Assembly (NCBI GenBank): GCA_039881145.1
Contig: JAYKKI010000003.1
Location: 8,453,501-8,517,500 of the forward strand
Reading direction: 5' to 3'
Length of the DNA: 64,000 bases
Origin: Druceiella hillmani
Taxonomy: Eukaryota; Arthropoda; Insecta; Lepidoptera; Hepialidae
In this document: positions 24,521 to 35,795 of the stretch, piece by piece
How the letters are laid out: the number at the start of each line of letters is the position of its first letter
How positions within the stretch are numbered: the first letter of the stretch is position 1
Notes under the pieces: generated by a model
What the model saw: the letters and a program-made list of their open reading frames with translations, nothing else
Database searches by the model: none
What the model was told of the DNA's origin: nothing
Program-made: the position numbers and the translations under genes

Positions 24521-26239
24521 GAATGAGCCACTCATTTATTAGGAATTTTTCCTAATTAATCTTTAACTCTCCTGGGTGGTAGTGCCGGACATTATTAGGG
24601 GAATTTCAAAGGTTCTCATTTTTATACGAGGGGATGTTACGAGTCCTAAGAGGGAATCTGATATAACCTGGGTGATCAAGGTAATAATATTATCCAAAGA
24701 CACTTTAGATGAAACAAATATCATTTGCCAGATGCCCTTTAATTACCCGAAGTACCCGGCATATTCTCTAGGAACTCGGGGAGTGGCTGTATTGACTTTT
24801 GGGGGTTTGCGTAGGAGAGTTAACCGGATGTTTTCTCGGCGACTATACCAATATTATACTCTATTTCATGGCTTTATTTCACGACGGAACTTGGGGCAGA
24901 ATCAGCACCTTGATCAAAACAAGGGATTTTTTGTTCAAATTATCTACAAAACGAATAATCAAAATTTTTGGATTGTATAGTTTGTCCTAATAATAAGAAT
25001 ATTGAGTTTCAAGAGAGGGTAATCCTCAGTCCCGAAGGAGGTTTGGGCATGGGGTAGCACCCTTTTTCCCTTGACACTTAAAGGAAATAGCCTCGAGTTT
25101 TGACAGGCAAAGCAGAGCCTATTATTAGTGCCCCAGAAAAGAAACCTAGCGAGAGAATCCGCTGCCTAATCATCTATTTCTCTACCGCCCGCTCCTCCGA
25201 CCATCAATAAAGTCATCATTAAAGTCACCTGCTCACCCGATGATACCACTTTCTTGAAAATAGTAGTCCAGAATGCCAGCAAATACAATATTCTGTGAAA
25301 TTTGACCGAAAACCTAGCCTTGTGGACAGCCCTTGGCCAAAGCGTTTTGCCTCTTAGTTTGGTTTTCGTCTTGCAAATAGAAAACTCAATCGCAGAAATA
25401 ATCTGTTACTATCCAGTGAAGGTTCCCAGATCCTGGCATGGATTAAGAGGAGGCAAATTGGCTAGCAGCCGGACATTGTCAAAAAATAAATGTCCAAGGA
25501 AACTTTAGGAATGCAGCAAAAATCGCGGCCGATGTGAATATTCCAGAACCAAAATATATTTTATTAGCTGGTCTCAGCGAATGAGAAAATTGCTTCTTTA
25601 AACGCGCCGCTAATATCCGCTCGAGCAACTTGTCGAAGGAAGGTCCTGTAATATTTTGGCCCCGCTACATGATTGCCTAATATGTTTTGGTATGATTTTA
25701 AGTGTATCCCCTTTTGATACCTTCAGAATATGTTCTCATAAAGACAGTGGTTAAAGATCGCAAATACCTTTTATATAGGCCAATGTCTTCCAAACAACCT
25801 TCCAAAACACCATATTATGAATGACCCAGTTCTGGATCAGAGCTACTGATTGAAAGTATGCTCGTTGCATTTTTGATAAGTTGCTATATGACAGTGTTCA
25901 GTTCAGGATTTAAAATTTGGTAAATATTCCCGCTATAGCTCGCATCGATCTCTTAACAGCGCTAAAAACAAAGGCTTTCATAGGGATTTTTACAACTAAT
26001 TACTTATACTTACAATATATATTAGAATATAACATTTGGTAATATTAGCATTTTATTAACATATGTTATCCTCTAATTAGTATACAAAATTAAGTAAAAA
26101 CAACAACAAAACAACGATTTAGGGGTAAGAAGGGGTAACGATAGGTCATTTAAGGAATTACGATCCGATTACGATAAATAATGTAATTTTGATCGACTTT
26201 TGAATGCAGACAAGGGCGTACTTTGTATATTAGTGGTCA
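24521..26239. other. Unresolved, less AT-rich segment (probable old retroelement)
   Basis: The base composition resembles the preceding LINE fragments up to about 25960. An open frame at 24576-24980 (134 codons, plus) and another at 25302-25508 have no domain I can name. Phrases such as 'tccgctcgagcaacttg' suggest eroded coding DNA, but no family could be assigned. From 25980 onward it returns to the local AT-rich background. Confidence 0.4.
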
Positions 26240-27600
26240 GTTCATTCCACAATTAGAATATAGAGTAAAATTCTCCACGAAATTCAGTTCTAAACGGAGG
26301 GATTAGGAGAGCGTACTTGTTTTTCGATCGTAATTCTAGGTCGTGAGATAACATGTAATGGAACCTAGATTTGATGTATGGAGGTGTAACGGGATTATTG
26401 AGGATATTATATACAAAACATAAAAGACGGAGATTGTGTCGACCGTGAATCTTTAACCATTTTGTGAACGACGCTCGAATATATGGCAATTTATTTAAAG
26501 CCGAAAATCTATCGAATACACAGGTTCTGAATTAATTCTAATTTATTGAGTAAATGTTCACTTTAAATGGAATAACACACGTCTCCATAATCAAGAACAG
26601 GCAAAAGTAAAGTTTGACAGTACCTTAGTTTGAACTGGACGTAAATTTTCAAGCCGTTTGAAGAAAATCTTACGAAAAACATTATTTACTTGCAAATTCC
26701 ATGTAAGATGTTTATTAATTAGTAAGCTAAGATCTTTTACAGTTAATGTAAAAGAATAAAATAACCCTTATTATAATAACAATAACTGTAGCAAATGAGA
26801 TATAGTTATTTTTGACAAAAGTTTCTGACCACCGATAATGACAGCCTGCGATTTAATTTGGTAAATCAGTTATCGACACTGCAGTGAGGTTACATTTTAA
26901 TATTATCAGCATATAAATCATATATGGAGTCACATTTTGACAACTACGGGATTAATAAAAATAAAAAAAGTGAAGAAAGAACACTAAATTGAGGTACTCT
27001 ATCAATGAAACTTGTCCACTTAAAAAACGTTCAGAAATTTTGATTGTACGTTTACGGCGGCGATGAGTTGAAATAACCCACATATGGATGCCGCCAAACT
27101 TGATTTAAACCAAGGTATAAAAGTATAAACTTCCAGATCATTTAATGCATAACTGAAGTCTAATTATATAAGAGATAGTTGGGTGTTTTTCATCGTCAGA
27201 GCAGTTTAAACACAATGCCCGGAGTTGAAGCCAAATAGCAGGGGCTTAAGTAAATTTTGAGTATTCCAAAAACTAATAAGTTGAGAATGTACAATCCGCT
27301 CAAAGACTGTGAATACTCGTAGTAATGGTAACATAGATAGAGAACAACAATTTTGGGGCTGGTTTGGGACATATGTTTTAGATAAAGGAATATTAAATAT
27401 TGCAGAAATGTCGGAAGTATTAAAATGTTGCACTAATAGTAGGTACTACAATGTTCATGATAAGAGCAAGAGAATCTATATTTAGATCGTTACTGCCAAC
27501 GGAATCCAATTTAATTTCGAAAAGATAATTTTTTTACTACGGATACTGTAATTCCTGAAATAACAAATGAATTAGCACTAAGCGGTGCAGGCAATATATT
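26240..27600 (-). pseudogene. Jockey-like LINE ORF2 remnant (RT domain)
   Basis: Minus-strand translation in shifting frames gives, from high to low coordinate: 'VFERIVHSQLISFW' with 'LLKPLLFGFNSGH' (27206-27433), 'VPQFSVLSSLF', 'LYADNIK' (26896-26916, the YADD box with one Asp lost), 'KDLSLLINKHLTWN', 'LPVLDYGDVCY', and 'LRLLCFVYNILNN' in the frame 26253-26489. That last frame is the C-terminal tail. The order matches the RT domain and tail of Jockey-clade ORF2. Many stops and frameshifts are present. A trace of the preceding RT block extends to about 27540. Confidence 0.8.
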
Positions 27601-28404
27601 GTTTAAAGTTTTCAATCTTATTGCAGAACTAAGATATCAGAGGATAGAGAACATATACGTAATAACCAAATTTTTGTATCTTGATAACGAATCAATTAAA
27701 ATAATGAAATGACAATTATTGTTAACAGATTCCAATTTTAAACAAATTGGAGAAACAAAGTGAGCGTATCGCGAAGGTATACAATATAAAAAAAATATTG
27801 CCCGACACGACTGACATCGATCGGTGCCGTCATGCGTCTGCTACATTCAGAACGTTTACATTTCGCCAATGTAAGTTTGTGTGGAAAACTGAATTGCGAT
27901 TGATTAAAATATACGTAGTATATCTGTAGATGTACAGGCATACACTATATCCTTATGTAATTATTATGCGTTTGTTCTGTAATTGATTTTGGAAAATATT
28001 AAATTGGTACATCTTCTGATGAAGTGAACCACTTGCGATGAAATAAATTATTTCAATTGGTTGAGTATTTTTTACGCAAACATAGAAAGAGATAGAAAAA
28101 AAATTTAATGCAATATTTTCGCCTTAAAAGTAATACTTTTGTTGTGTCCTAAATAATTTTTTCGTAAATTCCTTCTATATATAGATAAGCCAATTCTATA
28201 GTGTTATTGTACATATGACTTCATTCGCGTGCAATTAGTATTTTTGTTGTGAAAAGTAAAATAGTCTAGTAATTGATAAGAAGTTAATAGGATAAGTTTA
28301 GCGCAAAACGTCGATTAAACTTTTTCGTGTACCAATTTATAAATGAAAAACATTTAAAAGTACAGAAAATAACATAATTGTCGATAATATACTACAAGAT
28401 CCTA
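27601..28404. other. AT-rich stretch with a weak core-block copy
   Basis: No gene recognised. The ORF pair at 27738-27941 (minus) and 27747-27929 (plus) are mutual shadows. It contains a weak, partial copy of the core block at 28205-28250 ('catatgacttcattcgcgtg'). Confidence 0.5.
28205..28250 (+). repeat. Possible partial core block, copy F
   Basis: 'acatatgacttcattcgcgt' followed by 'agtatttttgt' resembles the 38413-38488 copy ('atataatttcattcacgtca', 'gatatttttgt'). A 'ctatatatagat' box lies about 35 bp upstream. The match is short and could be chance. Confidence 0.3.
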
Positions 28405-30709
28405 ACCCAAAACAATTTTATAAACGATGTTTTTGACTTCTTTTGAAAAGACAGATTTTGTGGATTGGTTGCAACTGAGCTAATTACATAGAGCTGCCAT
28501 AAAAATATATGTTTTTTCTAAATGTATACTGGCAACCTTAAGTTTTTGCCTTTACGTTTTGTATATATAGTCATTCCAAAAGCTATTTTTAAAGAGAATT
28601 GTAATATTTCAAATTAAAAAAGAAAAGCCGTTAGTGTAATTGGTTTCGTGAAACACTTTCTCATTTAGTTTTGTCACTAATTATTATAGCCCTGACAACA
28701 TTTTATATCAGAGGCAAAACATATAAACGTATCAAAATTTAATTGCATCAAGATTTTGCATTAAGAGCTCTATTGGGTATGAAGTAGACCCAATAGAACA
28801 ATGTCCTTTTCTACCTGTGATATAATTTTTGTCATTATTCCGTCTTAGAGTTGTAATTGCAAGGCAAAAATTAATATAATTGCAATTTTAGCATCAACTT
28901 TGCCATCAGTTAGCGCTAAAACTGCCTTCCCATAAAATCATTCTTAATTTTTTATATTAGCTTACAGTTCAGGATAAATTTTGCTTTTCAATCCATCTGT
29001 ATTATGATGTATATTACATAATTCAGGTCTAATGTAACTATTGCTTTAGCGTCTGTGCCATTGTGATCTTCACCGATTTAAAGTAGGGTATCCGCATCCG
29101 TCGTCTACATTTTTTAACATGTTGCCATATAACGAATGAATACGTTTATTTCATTGATCAGTACACCTTTAGATATTACAGGCAGCATCCGAATGAAATT
29201 TCCTGCCAATAATATGAAAACCCCTCCTTCGACGCTTCAGATGTTTTTAATATCCTTCGTGTTCTCATTTAGTGCTTCGATTTCTCTTTAGTAAGATTTT
29301 GTACATTCATCCCAAAAAGTAATAATTTAAGTTGTTGTCCCAAACTAAATATTTTATTACGCAGTGAATAACATCTCTGCATTACCGCTATTTTTATTTA
29401 TTCTATTTATTAATGAGCTAAGTTTAACAGTATTTATAGCACTCACTGCACCGTTCGGCTACAATCGAGTAACGTAGCAGCTATTTCGGAAGAGGCTACT
29501 GCAATCGCAACTTTTATGTCTTTCCAAATTTGGGCCAAAAGCAGATTTTATAAAAGTCTTGCTAGTTTCTCTTAGAAAATCCACTTTCACTATTCTCAAT
29601 CTGTTGTAAACCATTGTTAAAAACTCTTGTTTTCTATGAATTCAAATTTGAAACGTATTTAGTGAGTTGTTGTTGCAATAAAATTGTATCATAATTCTTT
29701 CTCGAACTAAATCGTTTCTTTACAATTTTGCATTGGTCAACTTAATCCAAAGTAATCAATAAGAAATATTTTTCAGTTATCATTTATATATTATGAACTT
29801 GAAAGCTATGCAATATGTCTTTCACAATGCCGTATGTTTTCCATATTTTCTGAATATTTGAAAACCAACAGGTCATTTTTAATACGAAAAAAGTTTCTTA
29901 CCTTGGCCGCTGATCTGCATTATACGCTCCGCTGAGCTACATTATTTATCCCGATGATTATAATTTCTAACAATCCTTTTACGTTACTTGTTTTTACGAA
30001 GATCAAAAATTCTTGATACTTGTTTCTGAAGATTTTAAAAGATGTTGACTCTCGTACATTATGTAACAATTTTCACAAACAAAAACATTCCATGTTGTTG
30101 ACATGTTTATTATAGTCCCTGCCCAAATCATGTCCAGATTTAACATCTAGCTTATTTCAAACAGAGGTTAATTAAACTGAACGCTTTTATTCTTTCCTTG
30201 ATACATTCCAAATATTCACCTAACTAAAATAATACCTTAACGTGTAGACGACTTTTTGCTAAATCGTCTTTTACGCAAAGTTCAAGAAATGTAGTATGCG
30301 TTTTTTTTTGTGAGCTTGCTACTCGATCATGGAAATTAAATTTAAAATATACCCTTTTGCCAATACCTTCAGCGAACATTGAGGTGTATTATAATAGGTT
30401 GTCGTTCGTGTGATAGAGACTTAAAATCTGCAAAGCGGCTTCGCGGCTGCTGACATAACGGCCGGACTAACGTATATATGTACTTTATCTACGGAATTTT
30501 TGGGAGCTGGGTTTTTTACGTTTATTAATGTGTTTGCAGATATATTTTATAGCAAGCGCAGAAGAGCCGTTTTTGACCATGTGACTACTATCTTCCTGCA
30601 CTCTCCGATGGTACATGGGGTGTCCGGTTCCGGTTTCCTTTGTGTGGTGTGTATTTTTAAAGCCAGTGTGGAAATTTGTTAGCACATTTCCCGTCTTTCA
30701 TTCAAGGAG

Positions 30710-30710
<1 letters not shown>
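28405..30710 (-). pseudogene. Helitron transposase, Rep end plus Pif1-type helicase (broken)
   Basis: From 30685 downward the minus strand gives '[15 protein letters not shown]', 'AIKYICKHINK' (the Rep tyrosine motif, second Tyr replaced by His), 'RYVSSREALQIL' and 'HTTFLELCVKDDLA'. Next come 'GLLEIIIIG', 'SAAKVRNFF' and 'LLLAQIWKDIKVAIAVASS' with 'EIAATLL' (29466-29503). Helicase blocks follow: 'TFWDECTKS' (29300-29320, Walker B), 'EGGVFILLAGNF' and 'LPVI' (about 29177-29226), 'EWFYGKAVLALTDGKV', 'YPIELLMQNLD', 'FSLKIAFGMTI' and 'LWQLYVI' (about 28483-28503). The end is 'KNIVYKIVLG' at about 28405. The Walker A region (about 29560-29580) is strongly eroded. More than ten stops or frame changes make it non-functional. 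Confidence 0.85.
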
Positions 30711-30789
<79 letters not shown>

Positions 30790-30829
30790 TATACATATAT
30801 GTATATATATATATATATATAAATATACA

Positions 30830-30872
<43 letters not shown>
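30711..30872. repeat. (TA)n microsatellite inside the Helitron
   Basis: A long TA tract with scattered 'acatatatgtata' interruptions that are themselves palindromic. All Ile-Tyr-rich frames on either strand here are artefacts. Confidence 0.95.
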
Positions 30873-30874
<2 letters not shown>

Positions 30875-31763
30875 CACATAAATGTTTGAATAACTTTATA
30901 ACTTTAACATATATAAAGACATAAAACTGATTGGTCAATTGTTTGTATCGTGTTATATTATTACAATTTTTTTCTCGTGGCATTATATGATACGCACAAA
31001 AGTCCCTACACGATACTTAATAAATGACAAGAATCTTGGACAGTTTGCAAACGAAGACAAATCAGATCAAACTTAGTTTGTTCTAATTATATATATCGCA
31101 GTTGTTCGATTTCAACCTTACCTCGAAACGTAAAACTTATTTGCCAGTGTTTTGCATTTTGGTATCATATTAACATTATTTTCTCGTTTCATCATATGAT
31201 ATGCACAAAAGTTGAGATTGATTTGCACTGTTTGAAAATTATCTTTCTTACCCCTCACTGAAAATTAGTGGATACTAAAAAGTATCGCCTGTGTACAATT
31301 ATAATGTAAAGTGTAAACTGGTGTACCTAAATAGGAAGTGGTAAAATCCCTAGCAGTTGTCATAAGACCTAGTTTCAAACAATCTAATTTACCTAAAAGA
31401 CATGGAAGACGTTATGATTAACATATGTAAAGATCAATATCTTAGTGCGGCGTCTCAGAATCATACAACGTTGCATTCGTGTATAAAAATAAAATAATAA
31501 TTATAAATTATTATTTTATATATTATAAAAATAAAATAATAGTTTCGTTAATATTAAAAAAAGATATGACCTGGTAAAATAGATAGATAGTTGGAATTTC
31601 CTTGACTCTACCTACAATAACTTCAATTCTGAAACTATATTGAGTAAAGGCATGCATAAATAATTGGTTAACATTTCTTCGACCTTCATGCTGCAGTAGG
31701 TATTTAGATAATTCGTTACTTTATTTATTTTTCATATTTATTATAGAAGTTTACACACGCACG

Positions 31764-31840
31764 ATGCACACACATTCACGCACAATATTTATGTATACAC
31801 GAACCCGCACCATGCACACACATTCACGCACAATATTTAT
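31764..31840. repeat. Tandem duplication, 48 bp period
   Basis: The 29-base stretch beginning atgcacacacattcacgcac occurs at 31764-31792 and again, identically, at 31812-31840. Confidence 0.9.
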
Positions 31841-31859
31841 ATATATAAAGCATCCTGGT

Positions 31860-33105
31860 TAATCTGTCATCACGGGCGTGTAAAAAAATGTCGCATGTTG
31901 CAAATTTTGCGCGTGTAATCATAACTGGGACTTCATTGATCAATGGTATGTTATATCGTTTCTCGTGTTCTACACTTTGTGTAAGATCTGAGTTCATTAC
32001 CAATTATCTTCTCCCGGTTTTTTGGAGCTGTTTAAAAGTGGTCATAAGACCCTTATATTTGCGCAACATGTGTTGGGTCTTCAAAACAGTCTCGCTTTCT
32101 ACGCCTTGAATATTTCTACACATACGGTCTGATTTATTGGTTTCATTTCTCATGAAATAAATCTGTGGGAATTTTTTCTTAATATCTAATTGAAATAAAG
32201 AGCCTATTCTGTGGTAAATTTTACCTTGAGTGTTACACTCATGTGAAAATCTTGACATTTATGACTTCTCCATCCCCATGAAAGGCGTCATCGGACGCAT
32301 GAATTTTACTTTTATAATCTTATGAAAGCATTTTGATTCATTACATTCGTTTCTTCGGGTTAAGGTGTGATGAAAATGAGATTTTCCTGGCAGTGCAAAA
32401 CATACTAGCAGTTTCTTCCTTCCCTTTAAGCATATCGCCATGTCTATATGTTTGATTGATTCTTCCTAATAATATCAAGCGATAGTTAACTTAGTGAATG
32501 TATGGATGTGATCGAATGTAGCATTATTAAATGTCTCTCACGTGCTATACGTAAAGCATGTAGTCTCTCAGTTTGCCGATCAGCGTTTGTATGCCGGCGT
32601 CGTTGCAACTTTTTAAGCATCTCAGCAAGTATAACGGATGTGTGATGCACGGCATCTATATTCCTACATAGTTGTTACTGATTCGATGCCTCAATAGCTC
32701 TTACATGATGTGCATGATATTCAATATCTGACATCCGCCTGTCTGAATCCCGCTCTACCGTTACGACAGCTCTTAACTACGCCTGACGTTTAGCATGTAA
32801 GTCTGACGGGTCTGAGACTATTCTAATATTTCAGCAGCTGTTACCAAGGCGTGACGTCCAAATTCTTAACTTAATATCTGTGATTGCTCTAAAATATATG
32901 TAGCTTTTAATACTACATGACGCTTTATATCTAAGGTACGGCGGATCTGAGATTGTTATAACATTTTTATTTTCTAAGAGGCGCCTCTGATGACGCTCTG
33001 TATCTAAAGCTAGGCGCACCAGAGATTGCCCCGGAGTTTCTTGAGTTTGCGCAAGTTTGGCAGTTCGAGCTCTATTAGAGCCACGTGTTAAATTAGACTT
33101 GTGTT
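31860..33105 (-). pseudogene. Helitron transposase, N-terminal part (broken)
   Basis: Starting at about 33105 the minus strand reads 'IPRKHKSNLTRGSNRARTAK'; the expected initiator ATG before PRK is ATA, so the start codon appears lost. 'ETPGQSLVRLALDTERHQRR' follows (about 33045-32987), then 'LHALRIARERH'. These are the Arg/Glu-rich tandem motifs typical of Helitron N-termini. From 32440 downward come 'MAICLKGRKKLL', 'GKIYHRIGSLF' (32190-32220), 'PQIYFMRNE', 'EHEKRYNIPLINEVPVMI' and 'CDIFLHARDDRLTRM'. These match the Helitron-like N-terminal domain. Several stops and frameshifts interrupt it. The match stops near 31860, before the Rep catalytic HUH motif. Confidence 0.85.
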
Positions 33106-34112
33106 TACGTGGTATATCTTAAGTTAATAGAGGATAATACAACAGGACTAATTTCTTTTACATTGAAAAAAAGTTACAAGAAGAGTCTTGTAAATAAAAT
33201 TTTAAAACAAAGAAAAACTATTACTTGAATGCTCACCAACTGTATTTTAATATTATATTAGCTAATTTAGGAATTAATGTTAATAGCAATTAATATTAGC
33301 TAGTTTTAGGAAAAAAGTCATCTTTTAACTTATTTTCCACACTAATAAAAATTTTAAAAAAATATATTAAAAATACTCGGAACGAAAAGAATAAATATAG
33401 CCAGTGGAAAAACGAAAATTTTTTTTGTATTTTGTAATTATTTTGCAAAACATAAACTAAATAAGTAAAACAAAATTTCATATCAACTGTCTACAAAAAA
33501 TAGTAAAAATGTGATTGGATGATAGAGAGAAAAATTATTATTTTAAACGGGAAGACATTGGTTAAGAACAAAATGAAACAGAAAATATATTATTATATAA
33601 AACTAAATACTTAATTAAAAATCACAAACTAAATATCAAAACAAATGAAATGACCAAACAATTCCGTCGCCTGTGGCAAAAACAAAAAATTCGGCCGTGA
33701 CAAAAAAACGAACAGTCCTCGCCACGCACCCTGTCACTTCTTTCATTACCCGATACTATACATCATCCCTGCGCCATAACACTCACACCTACTTTTTAAA
33801 AATTGTCAATGTCGTCTTTGATCTAACTGCCTATGCATCAATCGCGATAATGACTGGTCAAGATTAGCAAATGAACAGTATTCGCTAGTATTATGAGATG
33901 GATAGTATAGGGACAAAGTATTTGCAACATGGTCTGTTAACTAAATAGTGGGGCTGAATATTACATGACTTATGTCATTACGTGTGCATGTTTACTTACT
34001 TATATTGAATTGTCTTATTCAAACTGATCAATAGTGAGAACATGAAAAAGTTACGTTTAATTTCATTCTATAAATAATTGAATATATTTGGCGTTAATTT
34101 TGTAGAGGTTCA
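33106..34112. other. AT-rich non-coding stretch
   Basis: No gene recognised. The open frames at 33296-33481 (minus) and 33673-33867 (plus) lack domains. The 5' end of the Helitron should lie within the first part, but no clear terminus is seen. Confidence 0.55.
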
Positions 34113-34395
34113 TTATTCACAATTAAATGAAACTACATGATGTAGTATTATTTCTAAATTCTTTAAGTTCTTTACCACGACCTAGGTTTCGTTGTATTAC
34201 AAAATCTTCAGGTGGGATATTAGCAAAGATATTAGCCCACGTGAAGATGTTGTAATAACGTGTAATAAAGATGAATTTCTGATGATCTTTATTACAAATG
34301 TTGTAATAAAGATGAACCTAGGTCCAGGAAAGACCTTAAAAGAAGTAGAAATAATACTACATCACGTAGGGTCATTTAGTTGTCTATAAATAATT
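34113..34395. mobile_element. Palindromic MITE (foldback)
   Basis: The left arm (about 34119-34189) and right arm (about 34313-34384) are inverted copies with a few mismatches. Examples are 'gatgtagtattatttct' against 'agaaataatactacatc', and 'gacctaggttt' against 'aacctaggtc'. The interior is also self-complementary: 34191-34217 pairs with 34237-34261 ('aatcttcaggtggg' against 'cccacgtgaagat'), and 'gtaataaagat' pairs with 'atctttattac' around 34260-34295. Almost the whole ~280 bp can fold on itself. The 65-codon plus-strand ORF at 34192-34389 is a shadow of the palindrome. Family and target duplication were not determined. Confidence 0.8.
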
Positions 34396-34439
34396 ACTGA
34401 AGGTACTATTTCAGACATAATAGTCCTCATAAATCTGTA

Positions 34440-34745
34440 AAATCCACTTATATCCTTTTCCCGGGGTCAAAATCGTATACAAATCTATATGCCCCATTGC
34501 TCCATTGCATTAAATACGGATTTGCTTACTTCGAAAACATAGGAGTTTCATAGAATATTTTAACCCCAACTTCCACCCACTTAAGAACTATTTTTTAAAA
34601 AAGAAAGACATAGGCTACTTTCCTTAGGGTTCAAACTATCTTTGTGTTAAATTTAATCAAAATCGGTTAAGCGGTTTACCCGTGAAAATATAGCTGGTAG
34701 ACAGATAAATGGAGAGAGTTACTTTCGCATTTATAATATTTGATG
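34440..34745 (+). repeat. RTE/SINE-like interspersed repeat, 3' end
   Basis: Contains 'aatcaaaatcggttaagcgg', then 'acccgtgaaaatatagctgg', 'agacagataaatgg' and 'actttcgcatttataatatt'. This succession is characteristic of the 3' ends of a widespread insect repeat class (RTE-type LINEs and SINEs sharing their tails). Only the tail is recognisable; the upstream limit is approximate. Confidence 0.6.
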
Positions 34746-35560
34746 TGAATACACGTGTAAGAAAGCACTTAAAAAGGTAATAAAAAAAAACTGTCGAGAC
34801 AACATTGGTATTTTTGTGAATAAAAGTCGAATAGACAACCTAATTCCTACAATTTTCAAAAAATTTGCAAATACGTTTCCCCAAATTTTTGTGTGTTATG
34901 AAAAATAGATGAATTTTCTGTATAATATTCAACTAGTACAAAAGCATGAGATAGAGCCAGGACTTCCATTTTAAATCTTGTAAAATTATGTTTTAAATTT
35001 CACTAAGTGGAGCCTTCCATCAAAATAAATTTATTTTATGTATGCTGATTATCCCACCTTATTATAAATTCATAACTTAACAGACCAGCGGAACCTTTCA
35101 GCCGTTACAGAAGTTGTGTTCCTAATAATTTTGACAAATTGTTCTATTTTGTTACGACTTTGTGTTCATGATGCTGTACGAATTGTACTTAGTGGAGTAC
35201 TTATTAAAAGGAAATTATGTTTTAGTAGTCAACAATTTTAGGGGTAATTCGTGAGTAAGCTTATTACCCGATTTGATTTTTATTACTACTGAGGTATTGC
35301 AAAGTTTTGAAAGTAAAACCTTTTTATTAATATTCCTTTTAATTTATAGATCGAATAGTGACAGTAAAAAGAATAAATTGAGAGAAAAATATAATGAGGA
35401 ATAAACATTAAACATATTGTTTAGGCTTTAGTATATACAACTGTTCAATACTCACAATCGAATTAAGAACATTAACAGATCTAGGATAAAAGTTCATAAT
35501 AATAAATCGCTTCCAATATTTTTTAAAGTGGCTATTGCTAATGTAATTTATATCTTGTTG
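34746..35560. other. AT-rich non-coding stretch
   Basis: Nothing recognised. Confidence 0.55.
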
Positions 35561-35795
35561 ATAAATTATATTATTCATTTATTTATTTATCTACTTTAAT
35601 GTATCTAATTGATACATATGGCGGACTTATTTCTACGTGAGCAATCTCTTACAGCCAAACATAACACCCCTCCAGCCCCGCTCGACGAACGGCCGGGAAT
35701 CGAACCCGGGTCTCCACGGTGCGCCGCGTCGTCACAGGCCATATGCCTTGTGATCAACCCAACACACCACGGCGACGACAATTAATAAATTATAT
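35561..35795 (-). mobile_element. tRNA-derived SINE with likely target duplication
   Basis: The minus strand contains a perfect RNA polymerase III B box, GGTTCGATTCC (35706-35696), and an A-box-like TGGTGTGTTGG (35769-35759). They sit in a tRNA-like GC-rich head (35784 to about 35690). A body and a tail of 'aataaataaat' type (about 35575-35590) follow. The 11-mer ataaattatat flanks the element on both sides (35561-35571 and 35785-35795), as expected of a target-site duplication, though it is AT-rich. The A to B spacing is longer than in a real tRNA and no anticodon arm is convincing, so this is a SINE and not a tRNA gene. Confidence 0.75.

Larger units (their letters stand above)
30711..31859. 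other. Segment occupying the Helitron Rep core
   Basis: Lies between two collinear parts of the Helitron gene but shows no Helitron coding trace. It contains a 160 bp (TA)n tract, two diverged ~100 bp direct repeats (about 30953-31060 and 31166-31250, sharing 'ttttctcg' and 'gcacaaaagt'), and a 48 bp-period tandem repeat at 31764-31840. It could be an insertion, or the original region replaced by expanding simple repeats. Confidence 0.5.
28405..33105 (-). mobile_element. Helitron with decayed Rep/helicase gene
   Basis: The minus strand carries, in correct order, the N-terminal Arg/Glu-rich repeats, the Helitron-like N-terminal domain, the end of the Rep domain, the connecting region and a Pif1-type helicase of a Helitron transposase. 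The reading frame is broken by many stops and shifts. About 1.15 kb (30711-31859) containing a (TA)n tract occupies the place of the Rep HUH region. Helitron ends (5' TC; 3' hairpin plus CTRR) were searched for by eye below 28405 and above 33105 and not found. The limits given are therefore those of the coding region. Confidence 0.85.

Noticed and set aside
29905..29955. tRNA-like sequence on the minus strand (gtagctcagcggagc)
   Set aside because: It resembles a tRNA D arm but has no T arm or B box. The stretch is collinear Helitron coding sequence (GLLEIIIIG ... SAAKVRNFF).
30615..30983. Ile-Tyr-rich ORFs on both strands
   Set aside because: Translated (TA)n repeats; the same applies at 45097-45294, 58401-58664 and 63261-63620.
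31764..31840. Direct repeats as a CRISPR array
   Set aside because: Only two copies, simple-sequence content, eukaryotic context.
34192..34389. 65-codon ORF
   Set aside because: Lies wholly within the palindromic MITE and has no domain.
35640..35784. Genuine tRNA gene
   Set aside because: The A to B box spacing is too long and the anticodon arm is unconvincing. The tail and flanking direct repeats favour a SINE.
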